Part shown: positions 14,746 through 29,019 of the stretch, piece after piece | Numbering within the stretch: position 1 is the first letter of the stretch | Layout of the letters: the number at the start of each line of letters is the position of its first letter | Source of the DNA: Pseudoxanthomonas sp. F37 | GTDB lineage: Bacteria; Pseudomonadota; Gammaproteobacteria; Xanthomonadales; Xanthomonadaceae | Assembly: GCF_022965755.1 (NCBI RefSeq) | Contig: NZ_CP095187.1 | Coordinates: 1,798,001-1,862,000 of the forward strand | Length of the DNA: 64,000 bases | Direction of reading: 5' to 3' | The notes under the pieces: model-generated | What the model saw: only the letters and a program-made list of their open reading frames with translations | Told to the model about the DNA's origin: nothing | The model's database searches: none | Translations under genes and position numbers: made by a program

Positions 14746-16498
14746 GGGTGGCCTCGGTCGAGCAGGGTTCGTCGGCTTCGCGGCGCAGCTGGTCCAGCCG
14801 CAGCACGAGGTGGGCGCTGTTGGCGCGGTGGAGGTCGTCGGGCACACGCTGGCCGTCGGTCACCCAGGCCATCGGCAACTGGTGGTCCACGACCACCGAC
14901 AGCGCGCTGCCCAGGCGGCCGGTTTCGTCCAGCTTGGTCAGCACCACGCCCTGCGGCTGGACCGTGCTGAAGCGGCGGACGACTTCGTCCAGGTCGGCGA
15001 AATGGGAGTTGGCCGGCAGGCAGAGCAGGGTCTGCACCTGTCCGGACGCACGCAACCAGTTGAGCTGGCCCACCAGGTTGCGGTCGCGCTGGCCCAGGCC
15101 GGCGGTGTCGATCAGCACCAGCTTGTAGTCGCGCAGGCGCTCCAGCACCAGGGCCAGGCCCTGTGCGCTGTCGGCCTCGTGCACGGCGATGCCCAGCTGG
15201 CGGCCGTAGCCGTGCAACTGCTCGCGGCCGCCGACGCGCACCGTGTCGGTGGTGACCAGGGCCACATCGCGCGGGTTGTGGCGTTGGGCGAAGCAGGCGG
15301 CCAGCTTGGCGATGGTGGTGGTCTTGCCGGCGCCGGTCGGGCCGACCAGGGCAATCACGCCGCCGGTTTCCAGCGGATCGGCCTCGGTGACGGGCAGCTT
15401 CTTCGACAGCAGGCCCAGCATCAGGCCGCGGCCGCGGTGGGCTTCGGTGTCGGCCGGGATCTGCAGGGCGATGTCGCGGGTGATGCCGGCGTCGAAGCCG
15501 TAATCCTCCATCAGTTCCATCGCCTGCATGCGCACCGGCGAGCCGCGCAGGCGCTCGTCGGTGAGGCGGTGCATCTCGCGTTCGATCATTTCGCGCATCG
15601 CGGCCAGCTCGCCGCGCATCTGCACCAGCTGCGCGTCGCTCTCGCGCGCATCGGCGGCGTTGTCGGCCACCACGGTCAGCGTGGGCACGGTGACGGCGGC
15701 CGGCGCGGGGACGGCGTCCGCCGCGGGCAGGCGTGTGCCGGGCAGGCTGGCGACCTTGGGCGCGGACACGGGCTCGGGCAGGGCCAGAGGCGGCGCGATC
15801 GAGGGCAGCAGCGCGTCCAGGTCCAGCGTGTCGTCGATGTCCGCGCGCGCGGCGGTGCGCGCACGCGGGGCGACGACGGGCTGGGTGACGGCATCGTTCA
15901 AGGGGGCGAAGGCCGGCGCCGGTTCGTTGGCGGGCGCTGCGGGCAGGCAGGCGGCCAGCTTGGCGGCGAAGGAGCCGGGTTCGATCAGCTGCGGGGCGAT
16001 CTCGCGTGCCGGCTGGCTGGGCGCGAAGCGGGGCGGCGCTTCGTTGGCGGCGGCGACCGGCGCAGCGGCCACAGCGGCCGGCGGCATGCGTGGCGTGGCG
16101 AGCGCGGTGTCGGCGCGGGCCGGTGCCGGGGTGGCGGGTGCCGGCACGTTCTGGCGGCGCGCGAAGTAGTGGGCGGCGGCTTCGGCGGGCGACAGGGCGG
16201 GCGCGCCAGGCGCGGGCGCCGAGGCGTTCGCGTCGGTGTCCGCGTCGGCGTTCGTGTTCCTGTTGCGGTTCGGCGCCGCCGGGTCGAGCAGCGGATGCAG
16301 CGGAGCGGCCGCGGCGGACGGGCGCATCGCTTCCAGCGTGTGCTTCACCAGCGCTTCGTCGTAGTTGCTGGCGGCGACGATCTCCACACCGTCCTCGGTG
16401 ACGCGATTGGACAGGATCACCGCATCCGGGCCGTGTTCCTGGCGGACCATGGCGAAGGCGGTGCGCATGTCGGGAGCGACGAAGCGTTTGATTTTCAT
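14735..16498 (-). CDS. flhF: Flagellar placement GTPase FlhF (SRP-type)
   Basis: SRP-family GTPase of 587 residues that sets the polar site of flagellum assembly. A basic N-terminal B domain (MKIKRFVAPDMRTAFAMVRQ, DAVILSNRVTEDGVEIVA) is followed by about 200 Ala/Pro-rich residues, an NG-type helical domain and the G domain. G1 is GPTGAGKTT near residue 386, and VALVTTDTVRVGGREQL, VLIDTAGLGQRD and LTKLDETGRLG are present. The linker is longer than in many relatives. It is separated from flhA by an inverted repeat at 16507-16653. Confidence 0.96.
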   Translation of the reverse strand: MKIKRFVAPDMRTAFAMVRQEHGPDAVILSNRVTEDGVEIVAASNYDEALVKHTLEAMRPSAAAAPLHPLLDPAAPNRNRNTNADADTDANASAPAPGAPALSPAEAAAHYFARRQNVPAPATPAPARADTALATPRMPPAAVAAAPVAAANEAPPRFAPSQPAREIAPQLIEPGSFAAKLAACLPAAPANEPAPAFAPLNDAVTQPVVAPRARTAARADIDDTLDLDALLPSIAPPLALPEPVSAPKVASLPGTRLPAADAVPAPAAVTVPTLTVVADNAADARESDAQLVQMRGELAAMREMIEREMHRLTDERLRGSPVRMQAMELMEDYGFDAGITRDIALQIPADTEAHRGRGLMLGLLSKKLPVTEADPLETGGVIALVGPTGAGKTTTIAKLAACFAQRHNPRDVALVTTDTVRVGGREQLHGYGRQLGIAVHEADSAQGLALVLERLRDYKLVLIDTAGLGQRDRNLVGQLNWLRASGQVQTLLCLPANSHFADLDEVVRRFSTVQPQGVVLTKLDETGRLGSALSVVVDHQLPMAWVTDGQRVPDDLHRANSAHLVLRLDQLRREADEPCSTEATHVA

Positions 16499-16506
16499 GG
16501 CTGGGT

Positions 16507-16653
16507 GCCGGGAGTAGGGAATCGGGAATGGGGAATCGTTGTGCTGCAGGGCATTCGTCGGTGCGTGTCGCCAGATTTTTTCGTTCTCATCGAGTCCTCC
16601 TGAGGCGGGTCATCGCTTTGTCGATTCCCCACTTCCTATTCCCCATTCCCGGC
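16507..16653. repeat. GGGAATGGGGAAT-type inverted repeat between flhA and flhF
   Basis: Arms 16507-16538 and 16622-16653 are imperfect complements of about 32 bases built from GGGAAT/GGGGAATCG units, around an 83-base loop. It abuts both the flhF start and the flhA stop. The unit differs from the GAGTGAG copies, but the architecture is the same. Confidence 0.8.
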
Positions 16654-16654
16654 C

Positions 16655-18739
16655 TCAGCTGATCGTCCCCACCAGCTTCAACCGCTTGTCCTCGGGCACC
16701 TCGCTGTAGGCCAGCACCGACAGCGAGGGGACGCTGTGGCGGACCAGGCGGGCGAGGGCGGCGCGGACCGAACCCGGTACCAGCACCACCGCAGGCTCGC
16801 TGCGGGCCTCCTGCTTGGTCACCACGTCGGCCAGGCTCTGGTGCAGGCGTTCGGCCAGTCCCGGTTCCAGCGCCGCGCCGGTTCCCTGGGTGCTGTCCTG
16901 CAAGACGCGTTCCAGATTCGGCGCCAAGGTGTAGACGGGCAGCTCCGGCGCCATGCCGGAGATCTCCTGCACGATGAAGCGGCCCAGCGAGGTGCGCACG
17001 GCGGCGGTGAGCGCGGCCGGGTCGCTGTTCTGCGGCGCGAACTCGACCAGCGACTCCACGATGCGGCGCAGCTGGCGGATCGGTACGCGCTCGACCAGCA
17101 GGTTCTGCAGCACGCGCACCACGGTGGCCAGCGGCAGGGCCTTGGGCGTGAGGTCCTCGACCAGCTTGGGTGCGCTGCGCCCCAGCTGCGAGAGCAGCTG
17201 CTGCACCTCTTCGTGGCCCAGCAGTTCCGGTGCGTGTTCGCGCACCAGGTGCGAGAGGTGGGTGGCCATCACCGTGGCCGGATCGACCACGGTATAGCCC
17301 AGCGATTCGGCGGTGGCCTTCTGGTGGGACTGGATCCACACCGCATCCAGGCCGAAGGCCGGGTCCTTGCCGGGGATGCCGTCGATGGCGCCGAAGGCGC
17401 CGCCGGGGTCCAGGGCCAGTTCGCGGTCCGGGTGGATCTCGGCCGTGGCCACGGGGACGCCGTGCACCAGCAGGCGGTAGCCGTTGGAGGGCAGCTCCAG
17501 GTTGTCGCGGATGTGCACCGGCGGTATGAGGAATCCCAGGTCCTGGGTCAGCTTGCGGCGCACCGCCTTGATGCGCGACATCAGCTCGCCGCCCTGGTTC
17601 TTGTCCACCAGCGGGATCAGCCGGTAGCCCACTTCCAGGCCCAGCGGATCGACCGGGCGCAGTTCGTCCCAGGTCAGTTCGGCGTTGCGGTCCGGTGCGC
17701 CGGGGGCGGGCAGGGCGGCGACATCGCCGGTCGCGGCTTCGGGCCCCTCCTGCGTGCGCTTCCACATCTTCCAGGCCAGGTAGCCCAGGATGGCGGCCAG
17801 CGTCAAAAAGGCGACGTTGGGCATGCCCGGCACCAGACCGACCAGGCCCAGCACGCCCGCGGCCACCGCCAGCGCCTTGTGCTGGCCGAAGGCCTGGCCC
17901 ATGACCGCCTGACCCATGTCCTGCGAACGCGAGGCGCGGGTGACCAGCATGGCCACCGCCGACGACACCAGCAGGGCCGGCAGCTGCGCCACCAGGCCGT
18001 CGCCGATGGACAGCAGGGTGTAGGTGGACGCGGCCTCGGCCGCCGGCATGCCGTGCTGGGCCATGCCCACGGCGAAGCCGCCGACCAGATTGATGAACAG
18101 GATCAGGATGCCGGCGATGGCGTCGCCGCGGATGAACTTGTTGGCGCCGTCCATCGCACCGTAGAAGTCGGCTTCCTCACGGACTTCCTCGCGGCGCGCC
18201 TTGGCTTCCTCGCGGGTCAGGATGCCGGCGTTGAGGTCGGCGTCGATGGCCATCTGCTTGCCCGGCATCGCGTCCAGGATGAAGCGCGCCGACACTTCGG
18301 AAATGCGGCCCGCGCCCTTGGTGATCACCACGAAGTTGATGATGGTCAGGATGGCGAACACCACGATGCCGACCGCGTAGTTGCCGCCCACCACGAACTC
18401 GCCGAAGGCCGCGATGACCTTGCCGGCCGCGTCGTGGCCGTTCTGGCCGTTGAGCAGGATCACGCGGGTGGAGGCCACGTTCAGCGCCAGGCGCAGCATC
18501 GTGGTCATCAGCAGGATGATGGGGAAGATGGTGAAGTCCAGCGGCCGCTTCACGTAGATCACCGCCAGCAGCACCACCAGCGAGATGGCGATGTTGAAGC
18601 TGAACAGCGCGTCCAGGACCGGCGGCGCCAGCGGCACCACGATCATGGCCAGCAGCGCCAGCACCACCAGCGGCGCGCCCAGGCCGTTCTTCAGCATGTC
18701 CATCCAGCGCACGCCGCCGGCGGCCGGTTGCGCGCTCAT
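16655..18739 (-). CDS. flhA: Flagellar export gate protein FlhA
   Basis: Membrane core of the flagellar type III export gate, 694 residues. Eight hydrophobic helices occupy about 20-330. The family signature region ISEVSARFILDAMPGKQMAI and the following ADLNAGILTREEAKARRE loop are intact. The C-terminal cytoplasmic domain (about 360-694) gathers export substrates and chaperones. The ATG overlaps the flhB stop by three bases (ATGA), so translation is coupled. Confidence 0.97.
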   Translation of the reverse strand: MSAQPAAGGVRWMDMLKNGLGAPLVVLALLAMIVVPLAPPVLDALFSFNIAISLVVLLAVIYVKRPLDFTIFPIILLMTTMLRLALNVASTRVILLNGQNGHDAAGKVIAAFGEFVVGGNYAVGIVVFAILTIINFVVITKGAGRISEVSARFILDAMPGKQMAIDADLNAGILTREEAKARREEVREEADFYGAMDGANKFIRGDAIAGILILFINLVGGFAVGMAQHGMPAAEAASTYTLLSIGDGLVAQLPALLVSSAVAMLVTRASRSQDMGQAVMGQAFGQHKALAVAAGVLGLVGLVPGMPNVAFLTLAAILGYLAWKMWKRTQEGPEAATGDVAALPAPGAPDRNAELTWDELRPVDPLGLEVGYRLIPLVDKNQGGELMSRIKAVRRKLTQDLGFLIPPVHIRDNLELPSNGYRLLVHGVPVATAEIHPDRELALDPGGAFGAIDGIPGKDPAFGLDAVWIQSHQKATAESLGYTVVDPATVMATHLSHLVREHAPELLGHEEVQQLLSQLGRSAPKLVEDLTPKALPLATVVRVLQNLLVERVPIRQLRRIVESLVEFAPQNSDPAALTAAVRTSLGRFIVQEISGMAPELPVYTLAPNLERVLQDSTQGTGAALEPGLAERLHQSLADVVTKQEARSEPAVVLVPGSVRAALARLVRHSVPSLSVLAYSEVPEDKRLKLVGTIS

Positions 18740-19866
18740 GCCTTGCCTCCATGCTCATCCACGTCCACGGCGGGCATGTCCGGATGCGGGGCTTCGCCCA
18801 CGCGCCAGGCGCGCAGCTGGTACACGTAGGACAGGATCTGGGCGACGGCGGCGTACAGTCTCACGGGGATCTCCCGGCCAAGCTGCCCTTCCCGATACAA
18901 GGCGCGTGCCAGCGGCGGCGCGGAGACGATGGCGATGCGGTGGGCATCGGCCACTTCGCGGATGCGCAGGGCCAGTTCGTCCACGCCCTTGGCCACCACG
19001 GTGGGGGCGCCCATCTGGCCGGCCTGGTATTTCAGCGCCACCGCGTAGTGGGTGGGGTTCACCACCACCACGTCGGCGCTGGGGACCTCTTCCATCATGC
19101 GACGCTGCGACAGCTGGTGCTGCATCTGCCGGATGCGGCCCTTCACTTCCGGGCTGCCCTCGCTTTCCTTCATTTCCTCGCGCAGTTCCTGGCGCGTCAT
19201 CTTCAGCTTCCGCAGCCAGTTCCACTTCTGGTAGGGCGCGTCGATGGCGGCCAGCAGGATCAGCCCGCCGGTGGTGGCCAGCAGCAGGGTGCTGGTGAAC
19301 TTCAGCCCGCTGCGCACGGCCTGCTCCAGCGGCATGGTCAGCAGCTCGCGCAGGGGGTTGAGCCCCAGCTTCAGGCAGATCGCCGCCGCGCCGCCGATCA
19401 ACGCCACGCGCAGCAGCGACTTCAGCAGTTCGGCGACGCTTTCCGCGCCGTACAGGCGCTTGAGGCCGGCGGCGGGGCTGAGGCGCTTGAAATCGGGCAT
19501 CAGCGCCTTCTGCGAGAACTGCAGGCCGCTCATCGCCACCGGCGCCACCAGGCCGGCCAGCACGCAGATGCCGGCCACCGGGGCGATCACGGCCAGCAGC
19601 TTGAGCAGCAGCAGCCCCACATGGCCGAACAACTGGTCCGGCTGGCGCATCAGCGCCGCATCCGGCGTCAGGGCGATCTTCATCCAGCCCAGCGCGCTGC
19701 GGGCCAGGGACGGGCCCATCGCGATGACCGCCAGCACGCCCGCACCGAACACCGCCGCCGTCGCCAGCTCGCGCGAGCGCGGGATGTTGCCCTGTTCGCG
19801 GGCTTCGCGGCGTCGTTTTTCGGTGGGGAGCTCTGTGCGTTCGCCGCGTTCGTCCTGCTCAGACAT
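18736..19866 (-). CDS. flhB: Flagellar export switch protein FlhB
   Basis: Export-gate protein of 376 residues that switches substrate class after self-cleavage. Four membrane helices lie between about 35 and 215, followed by a charged linker (KMTRQELREEMKESEGSPEV) and the autocleavage motif NPTH at 270-273. The start MSEQDERGERTELPTEKRRR is chosen as the typical charged FlhB N-terminus; the longer frame is not supported. A sigma-54 promoter lies 32 bases upstream. In related genomes flhB often follows fliR; here about 9 kb of other genes separates them. Confidence 0.97.
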   Translation of the reverse strand: MSEQDERGERTELPTEKRRREAREQGNIPRSRELATAAVFGAGVLAVIAMGPSLARSALGWMKIALTPDAALMRQPDQLFGHVGLLLLKLLAVIAPVAGICVLAGLVAPVAMSGLQFSQKALMPDFKRLSPAAGLKRLYGAESVAELLKSLLRVALIGGAAAICLKLGLNPLRELLTMPLEQAVRSGLKFTSTLLLATTGGLILLAAIDAPYQKWNWLRKLKMTRQELREEMKESEGSPEVKGRIRQMQHQLSQRRMMEEVPSADVVVVNPTHYAVALKYQAGQMGAPTVVAKGVDELALRIREVADAHRIAIVSAPPLARALYREGQLGREIPVRLYAAVAQILSYVYQLRAWRVGEAPHPDMPAVDVDEHGGKA

Positions 19867-19897
19867 GGCGTGTTTCCGACGGGGTCGGGACGCTTGT

Positions 19898-19913
19898 TGC
19901 AAGTCCCGTTCCA
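19898..19913 (-). promoter_or_regulatory. Sigma-54 promoter of the flhB operon
   Basis: Minus strand TGGAACGGGACTTGCA, with the invariant GG and GC spaced by 10 bases. Transcription would start near 19887, 21 bases before the flhB ATG. RpoN2 and FleQ encoded at 42-44 kb are the likely activators. Confidence 0.8.
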
Positions 19914-19975
19914 GTCGGCGCGCGCGCGGCGACGTGGAATTGTCTAACGGCGGCTCGCACGGCTAGCATGTGGGC

Positions 19976-20365
19976 ATGCTGCTCCGCGCCCTCCGCCAAC
20001 CCCGCTGCCTGCTGCTGCGCCTGCCCGCGCTGGCGCTGCTGGTGCTGGCGGTGCTGGCCAATCCGGTGCTGGCCTCGCTGGGCGACCTGCACGAGTCGGG
20101 CAGCGGCGGCGAGCATCTGCATGCCGTCTCCGAACACGGCGATGGGGCCTCCGCACACGAGCATGCCGATGGCGAGACCGGCGAGGGCGACCTGCTGCAT
20201 GCGCTGATGCATGCCAGCCATTGCTGTGGCCACCTGACTGCCATCGTGCCGGCACCGCTCGCGCTGCCCGGCATGCCGCCGGCGTCGGCGGTGCCGCTCG
20301 CCGGCACCGTTCCCCTGCCGCCTTCGCGGCCGGCTTCGCTGCTGCGTCCTCCGATCGGCGCGTGA
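19976..20365 (+). CDS. Histidine-rich small exported protein, CzcI-like
   Basis: Protein of 129 residues that starts the metal-efflux operon. A signal peptide or anchor covers about residues 8-28 (LLLRLPALALLVLAVLANPVLA). A His/Glu/Asp-rich segment follows (GGEHLHAVSEHGDGASAHEH) and then a HASHCCGHL patch suited to binding metal ions. The tail is Pro/Ala-rich. Size, position 63 bp before czcC and the His/Cys pattern resemble CzcI-type proteins, which modulate Czc expression. Earlier ATG and GTG codons at 19968-19972 leave the exact start uncertain. Confidence 0.6.
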   Translation: MLLRALRQPRCLLLRLPALALLVLAVLANPVLASLGDLHESGSGGEHLHAVSEHGDGASAHEHADGETGEGDLLHALMHASHCCGHLTAIVPAPLALPGMPPASAVPLAGTVPLPPSRPASLLRPPIGA

Positions 20366-20428
20366 TGCCAGAGCCGGGCCGGCATCCCGTCGCCCGGCGC
20401 TCCATCACCGACTTCCCGGAGACTCCCC

Positions 20429-21714
20429 ATGTGGTTGCGACTGGCGGCATGGGCCGCCTTCGCGATCGCGCCGTGCGCGCACGCGCAGGCGCCATCGCCC
20501 GCTGTTTCACCTGACATCCTCACCCTCGACGACGCCATCGCCCGCGTCGCCGGCGCCCATCCCGACCTGCGCCTGATCGACGCCCGCCGCGGCGCGTTGC
20601 AGGCGGAACACGACGCCGCCTCGATGCGGCCGGCCCTGCGCGCGGGGCTGGACATCGAGAACGCCCTGGGCAGCGGGCAGGCGCGCGCCTTCCGCCAGGC
20701 CGAGACCACCCTGACCCTGGCCGGTGTGCTTGAGCGCGGCGGCAAGCTGGATGCGCGCCGCACGCTGGCCCAGGCCCGCATCGACGCGCTGGCCCTGCAA
20801 CGCGAGACGCAGCGGCTGGACCTGCTGGCCGATGTCGCCCGCCGGTACCTCGCCATCGCCTCGGCCCGTGCACAGAAGACGATCGCCGAGCAGGACATCG
20901 CCCAGCGCCGGCGCACCGTCGCCGCCGCGCGCCAGCGCCTGCAGGCGGGCGCATCGCCCGAGTCGGTGGTGCTCACCGCGCAGGCGGCCCTGGCACGCGC
21001 CGAACTGGCCCTCGCCCGCGCCGAGCAGCAGCACAGCGCGGCCCGCCAGCACCTGGCCGCGCTGTGGGGCGAACGCGCGCCGCGGTTCGACATCGCGCCG
21101 GCCGATCCGCTGGCATTGCCCGACATCGCAGGCGCCGCGGAGCTGGCGGCGCTGCTGGACGGCACGCCGGAACTGGCCCGGTTCGCCGACGAACGTCGTG
21201 TGCGAGAGGCGCGCGTGCGCCTGGCGCGGACCGCGGCGACACCGGACCTGGACTGGCAGATAGGCGTGCGCCGCCTGCAGGACAGCGGCGACCTGGCGCT
21301 GGTCGGCGGCGTGTCGTTGCCGCTGGGCGGTGCGCGCCGTGCCGCGCCAGAGATCCGGTCCGCCGAGGCCGACCTGGCGGCGCTGGAGATCGAACGCGAA
21401 TCGCGCGACATCGCGCTGTACTCGACCCTGGCCGACGCGCACGGCCGTTACCGGGTGGCGCAGCTGGATGTGCAGCGCATGCGCACCGACGTGCTGCCGC
21501 GCCTGCTGCGTGCCGAGCAGGCGGCCGAGCGCGCGTACCGCGCCGGCGCCATCAGCTACCTCGAATGGGCGCAGCTGCAATCCGAGACCACGGCGACCCG
21601 TCGCCAGCAACTGGACGCCGCGCTCGACGCGCAGGCGGCCCTGATCGAAATCCAGCGGCTCACCGGGCAGGCGTTCGTCGCCGCCCCCGCCGCCCCGACG
21701 GAAGGAACGACCCC

Positions 21715-21718
<4 letters not shown>
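20429..21718 (+). CDS. czcC: CzcC-like outer-membrane factor of metal efflux
   Basis: Outer-membrane channel of the TolC/OEP family, 429 residues, of a heavy-metal RND pump. A signal peptide ends near residue 19 (PCAHA-QA). The rest is long coiled helices with the duplicated OEP pattern; VSLPLGGARRAAPEIRSAEADL and the REAERAYRAGAISYLEW-like segment near the end are typical. It ends in ATGA overlap with czcB. No lipobox cysteine is seen. Confidence 0.9.
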
Positions 21719-26258
<4,540 letters not shown>

Positions 26259-26260
26259 CC

Positions 26261-27244
26261 CTAGAACAGGTCGTCCGCGATCACGTAGCTGTCGCGGCCG
26301 GCCGACTTTGCGCGGTAGAGCGCGGCGTCCGCGCGCGAGAACCAGTCGTGCCAGGTCTTTTCCTGTTCGCGCAACATCGCCGCGCCCAGCGAGATGGTGA
26401 TGCGGCCGCCCGGGCCGCGCAGCGAGCCGCGGACGGCCTTGCGCAGGCGCTCTGTCGCCGCTTCCAGGTCTTCCGTGCTGTCCAGTTCCAGCAGGGCCAC
26501 GAATTCCTCCCCGCCGAAGCGGAACACCTGGTCGTTGCGCCGCATCTCGAAGCGCAGGATCGAGGCGAGGTCGGCGATGGCCGCATCACCGGCCGCATGC
26601 CCGTACTGGTCGTTGACGTCCTTGAAATGGTCCAGGTCCAGCACGACCAGGCCGAAGCGGCGTTCGCCGCGCTGGAAGCGCGCCACCGCATCGGCCAGGA
26701 CGCGTTCCATGCTGCGCCGGTTCGGCACGCCGGTCAGCGCATCCATCGCGGCAAGGCGTTCCAGCTGCACGCGGTCGTCCTGCGTGCGGGCGGCGAAGAT
26801 CAGCGAGAACACGGTGATCAGGCTGGCGCTTACGAACACCGATGCGGCATGCACGCCATCGTGGAAGAAGCCGGGGATCAGTTGCATGCCCACGATCAGC
26901 AGGGCGTTGCAGACCACCGCCGTCCAGCGGTGCGCGATGAAGAAGTTGGTCAGCAGCACCAGGTAGGTCCAGGTGAGCGCGGTATGTCCCAGCAGCAGGC
27001 AGGCGCCGAAGCTGGCCGCCGAGTTGAGCGCCGCCAGCACGTTGCCGGCGCGCAGGCTGTCGCCCCCGCGCCAGGCATGGATCACCGGTGCCGTCACCGC
27101 GGCCACGACAGCCAGGTCGAACCACGCCCGGGTCCACTCGCCGGCCCACAGCCGGTACACACCGAAGGAGGCGATGGTCGCCGCCGCGGTGGAGCCCAGC
27201 AGGACGATGATGTCCAGGCGGAAGTCTCGGCGTTTCGGCTTCAT
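26261..27244 (-). CDS. Membrane-anchored diguanylate cyclase (GGDEF)
   Basis: Makes cyclic di-GMP. The protein has 327 residues: about five or six hydrophobic helices in 1-150, then a GGDEF domain at about 165-325. The active-site motif is GGEEF at 244-248 and the inhibitory I-site RRND at 235-238 lies exactly five residues before it, so product inhibition is likely. DALTGVPNRR and DLDHFKDVNDQYGH are intact. A TTG 48 bases upstream would extend the frame, but the ATG at 27242-27244 leads better into the first helix. It converges on czcA across a repeat. FleQ and a PilZ protein in this window are possible c-di-GMP readers. Confidence 0.93.
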   Translation of the reverse strand: MKPKRRDFRLDIIVLLGSTAAATIASFGVYRLWAGEWTRAWFDLAVVAAVTAPVIHAWRGGDSLRAGNVLAALNSAASFGACLLLGHTALTWTYLVLLTNFFIAHRWTAVVCNALLIVGMQLIPGFFHDGVHAASVFVSASLITVFSLIFAARTQDDRVQLERLAAMDALTGVPNRRSMERVLADAVARFQRGERRFGLVVLDLDHFKDVNDQYGHAAGDAAIADLASILRFEMRRNDQVFRFGGEEFVALLELDSTEDLEAATERLRKAVRGSLRGPGGRITISLGAAMLREQEKTWHDWFSRADAALYRAKSAGRDSYVIADDLF

Positions 27245-27483
27245 GGAAAGGGCCGGATGCGGGCGATGGGGTTCGGGGTTCTCGCGGCTCAATGGACAAG
27301 TGAGAGGAAAGGGCTGCGCCGCGCAGTGTAGGCGCTTGGCCGGAGTGGGGAGTGACGATGATCACGCTTGGCAAGGCATGCGCGGGCGGTGGTTCCGCCT
27401 GCGGCTGAGCTTCGGACTACGATGTCACTGCCTGTTCAGCCGGGCCTGCGAAGACTGCGCCCACACGTTCGAGGAGGAAGGAC

Positions 27484-28128
27484 ATGAAAGCAATGAAAAC
27501 CGCTGTCATGGTCGCGTCGCTGGGCTGGGCGGTCGCGTCGTCGATGCCGCTGCAGGCGCAGACCGTGGGTTACAACATCCGCACCGGCGATGTCTGGGTG
27601 GATACGCGTCTGGGCGAAATCAACGACTACGGGCGCCGCTACCGCGATCCCTTCGTTTCGGAAATGACCGGCTACTACGGCGCGCCGCGCTCGCTGGTGC
27701 TGGACCTGCTGGATCGCCGCGGCTGGGCGCCGGCCGACGTGTACTTCGCCTGCGCCATCGCGCGCGCACTCGGGATCCCCTGCCTGGACGTGGTGCACCG
27801 CTACGAGCGCAATCCCGGCGTGGGCTGGGGCAACCTGGCCAAGCAGATGGGCATCAAGCCCGGCTCGCGCGAATTCCATGCGCTGAAGAATGGCGCCGTG
27901 GGCACGTACGACCGCTGGGGTTACCCCATCCGGATCGACCAGCGTGTCAGCGTGGACTGGTCCAAGCACGGCCCGGGCCAGGGCAAGAGCGGGGGCAAGC
28001 CTGCCCAGGCGGGTTCGGCCAAGCCGCATCCTGCGGGCCATGGCCAGGGCAACAGCGGCAAGGGTCCCGGCAACAGCAGCAAAGGCAACAGCGGCAAGGG
28101 CAACGGAAAAGGCAACGGACGCGACTGA
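27484..28128 (+). CDS. Secreted hypothetical protein with Gly/Asn/Lys/Ser tail
   Basis: Unrecognised protein of 214 residues with a strong AGGAGGAAGG ribosome site. A signal peptide ends near residue 26 (MPLQAQ-TV). A mature domain follows at about 27-160, with RTGDVWVDTRLGEINDYG, a Tyr-rich stretch, two Cys (FACAIARALGIPCLD) that could form a disulfide, and WGNLAKQMGIKPGS. The last ~50 residues are low-complexity basic repeats (GNSGKGPGNSSKGNSGKGNG). Such tails can bind nucleic acids or polyanions. A clear terminator follows. Confidence 0.8.
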   Translation: MKAMKTAVMVASLGWAVASSMPLQAQTVGYNIRTGDVWVDTRLGEINDYGRRYRDPFVSEMTGYYGAPRSLVLDLLDRRGWAPADVYFACAIARALGIPCLDVVHRYERNPGVGWGNLAKQMGIKPGSREFHALKNGAVGTYDRWGYPIRIDQRVSVDWSKHGPGQGKSGGKPAQAGSAKPHPAGHGQGNSGKGPGNSSKGNSGKGNGKGNGRD

Positions 28129-28151
28129 GTCTTACCGCCGCCGGAATGCAG

Positions 28152-28175
28152 AACGGCCTCCCGATGGAGGCCGTT
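28152..28175 (+). terminator. Rho-independent terminator after the secreted protein gene
   Basis: Perfect 10-bp stem AACGGCCTCC / GGAGGCCGTT with a CGAT loop, followed by TTCCGTTTG, 23 bases after the stop codon. Confidence 0.85.
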
Positions 28176-28215
28176 TCCGTTTGTGCTTGCGCGTACTGCC
28201 TCTTGCTTAGCGGCC

Positions 28216-28806
28216 TCAGGCCGACAGCGCTTCCAGCGTCTTGAACACCTGCGGGACCGCCATCGCCGGCATGCCGCCATTGACCGACACGGCGCGCAGA
28301 CCGTGCTGGTAGCTCTGCCAGATCATGTCGTCCGCATGCTGGATATCCACGCCGCGGAACTCGCCGGCGGCCATGCCGCGGCTCAGTTCCTGGCGCACGG
28401 GTTCGCGCATGCGCCGCAGCGCGGCATTCATTTCCGCCTCGACGGCGGGAGACCACCGCGCCGACACGCTCCACAACGCGGGGAACGCGATGAAGTTGGC
28501 CGCGTCCTCGCGGGCCATCCAGAAATAGAAGTCGAGGATGCGCTGGGCATGGGTCGATCCCTGGGGACGTTCCACCATCGGCGCCCGCCGCGCGGTGTAA
28601 TCGCGGATCAGCAGGGTGGCGATGATGTCGGCCTTGGTCTCGAAATGCAGGATGACCCCACGCGCGCTCAGACCGGTCTCTTCGCCCAGGTCCATCAGCG
28701 TGGTCTGGTCGAACCCCTTGGTGAAGAACAGACGGCGGGCGGCGGCCAGCACGGCTTCCCGGGTTTCCTGGCTGGTGCGTCGTTTATGGGTCGGACTGTG
28801 GTTCAC
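28216..28806 (-). CDS. TetR-family transcriptional regulator
   Basis: DNA-binding repressor type, 196 residues from a GTG at 28804-28806. The N-terminal helix-turn-helix (AARRLFFTKGFDQTTLMDLGEETGLSARGVILHFETKADI, about 20-60) is clear, though VILHFETK replaces the common LYYHFKNK. The C-terminal ligand domain is divergent. It is the last gene of the non-flagellar block; the 213-bp gap to fliR holds AT-rich sequence that probably contains its promoter. The target is unknown. Confidence 0.9.
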   Translation of the reverse strand: MNHSPTHKRRTSQETREAVLAAARRLFFTKGFDQTTLMDLGEETGLSARGVILHFETKADIIATLLIRDYTARRAPMVERPQGSTHAQRILDFYFWMAREDAANFIAFPALWSVSARWSPAVEAEMNAALRRMREPVRQELSRGMAAGEFRGVDIQHADDMIWQSYQHGLRAVSVNGGMPAMAVPQVFKTLEALSA

Positions 28807-29019
28807 GTGCGCTCTCCTGATCGCGGGGACGGACCTCCCCCTGCATCGGTCTGGACCTGTGTCCCTTCCGTGCGCCGGCGTATGTGGTGGTTCCCTCTAC
28901 GACATTCTGCACAAATTCATGCATTTAGTGGAACCCGTGCCGCAGGCCCCCTGTGAAGCGCGCACTTGGATACGTGAAATGTAGCGTAACCACGCCTTGC
29001 AAGAGTAACCGTACTTTCG

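Noticed and set aside
28807..29019. A small gene in the 213-bp gap between the TetR gene and fliR
   Set aside because: Frames there are short with no ribosome site or coherent protein; the AT-rich stretch is more likely promoter sequence.
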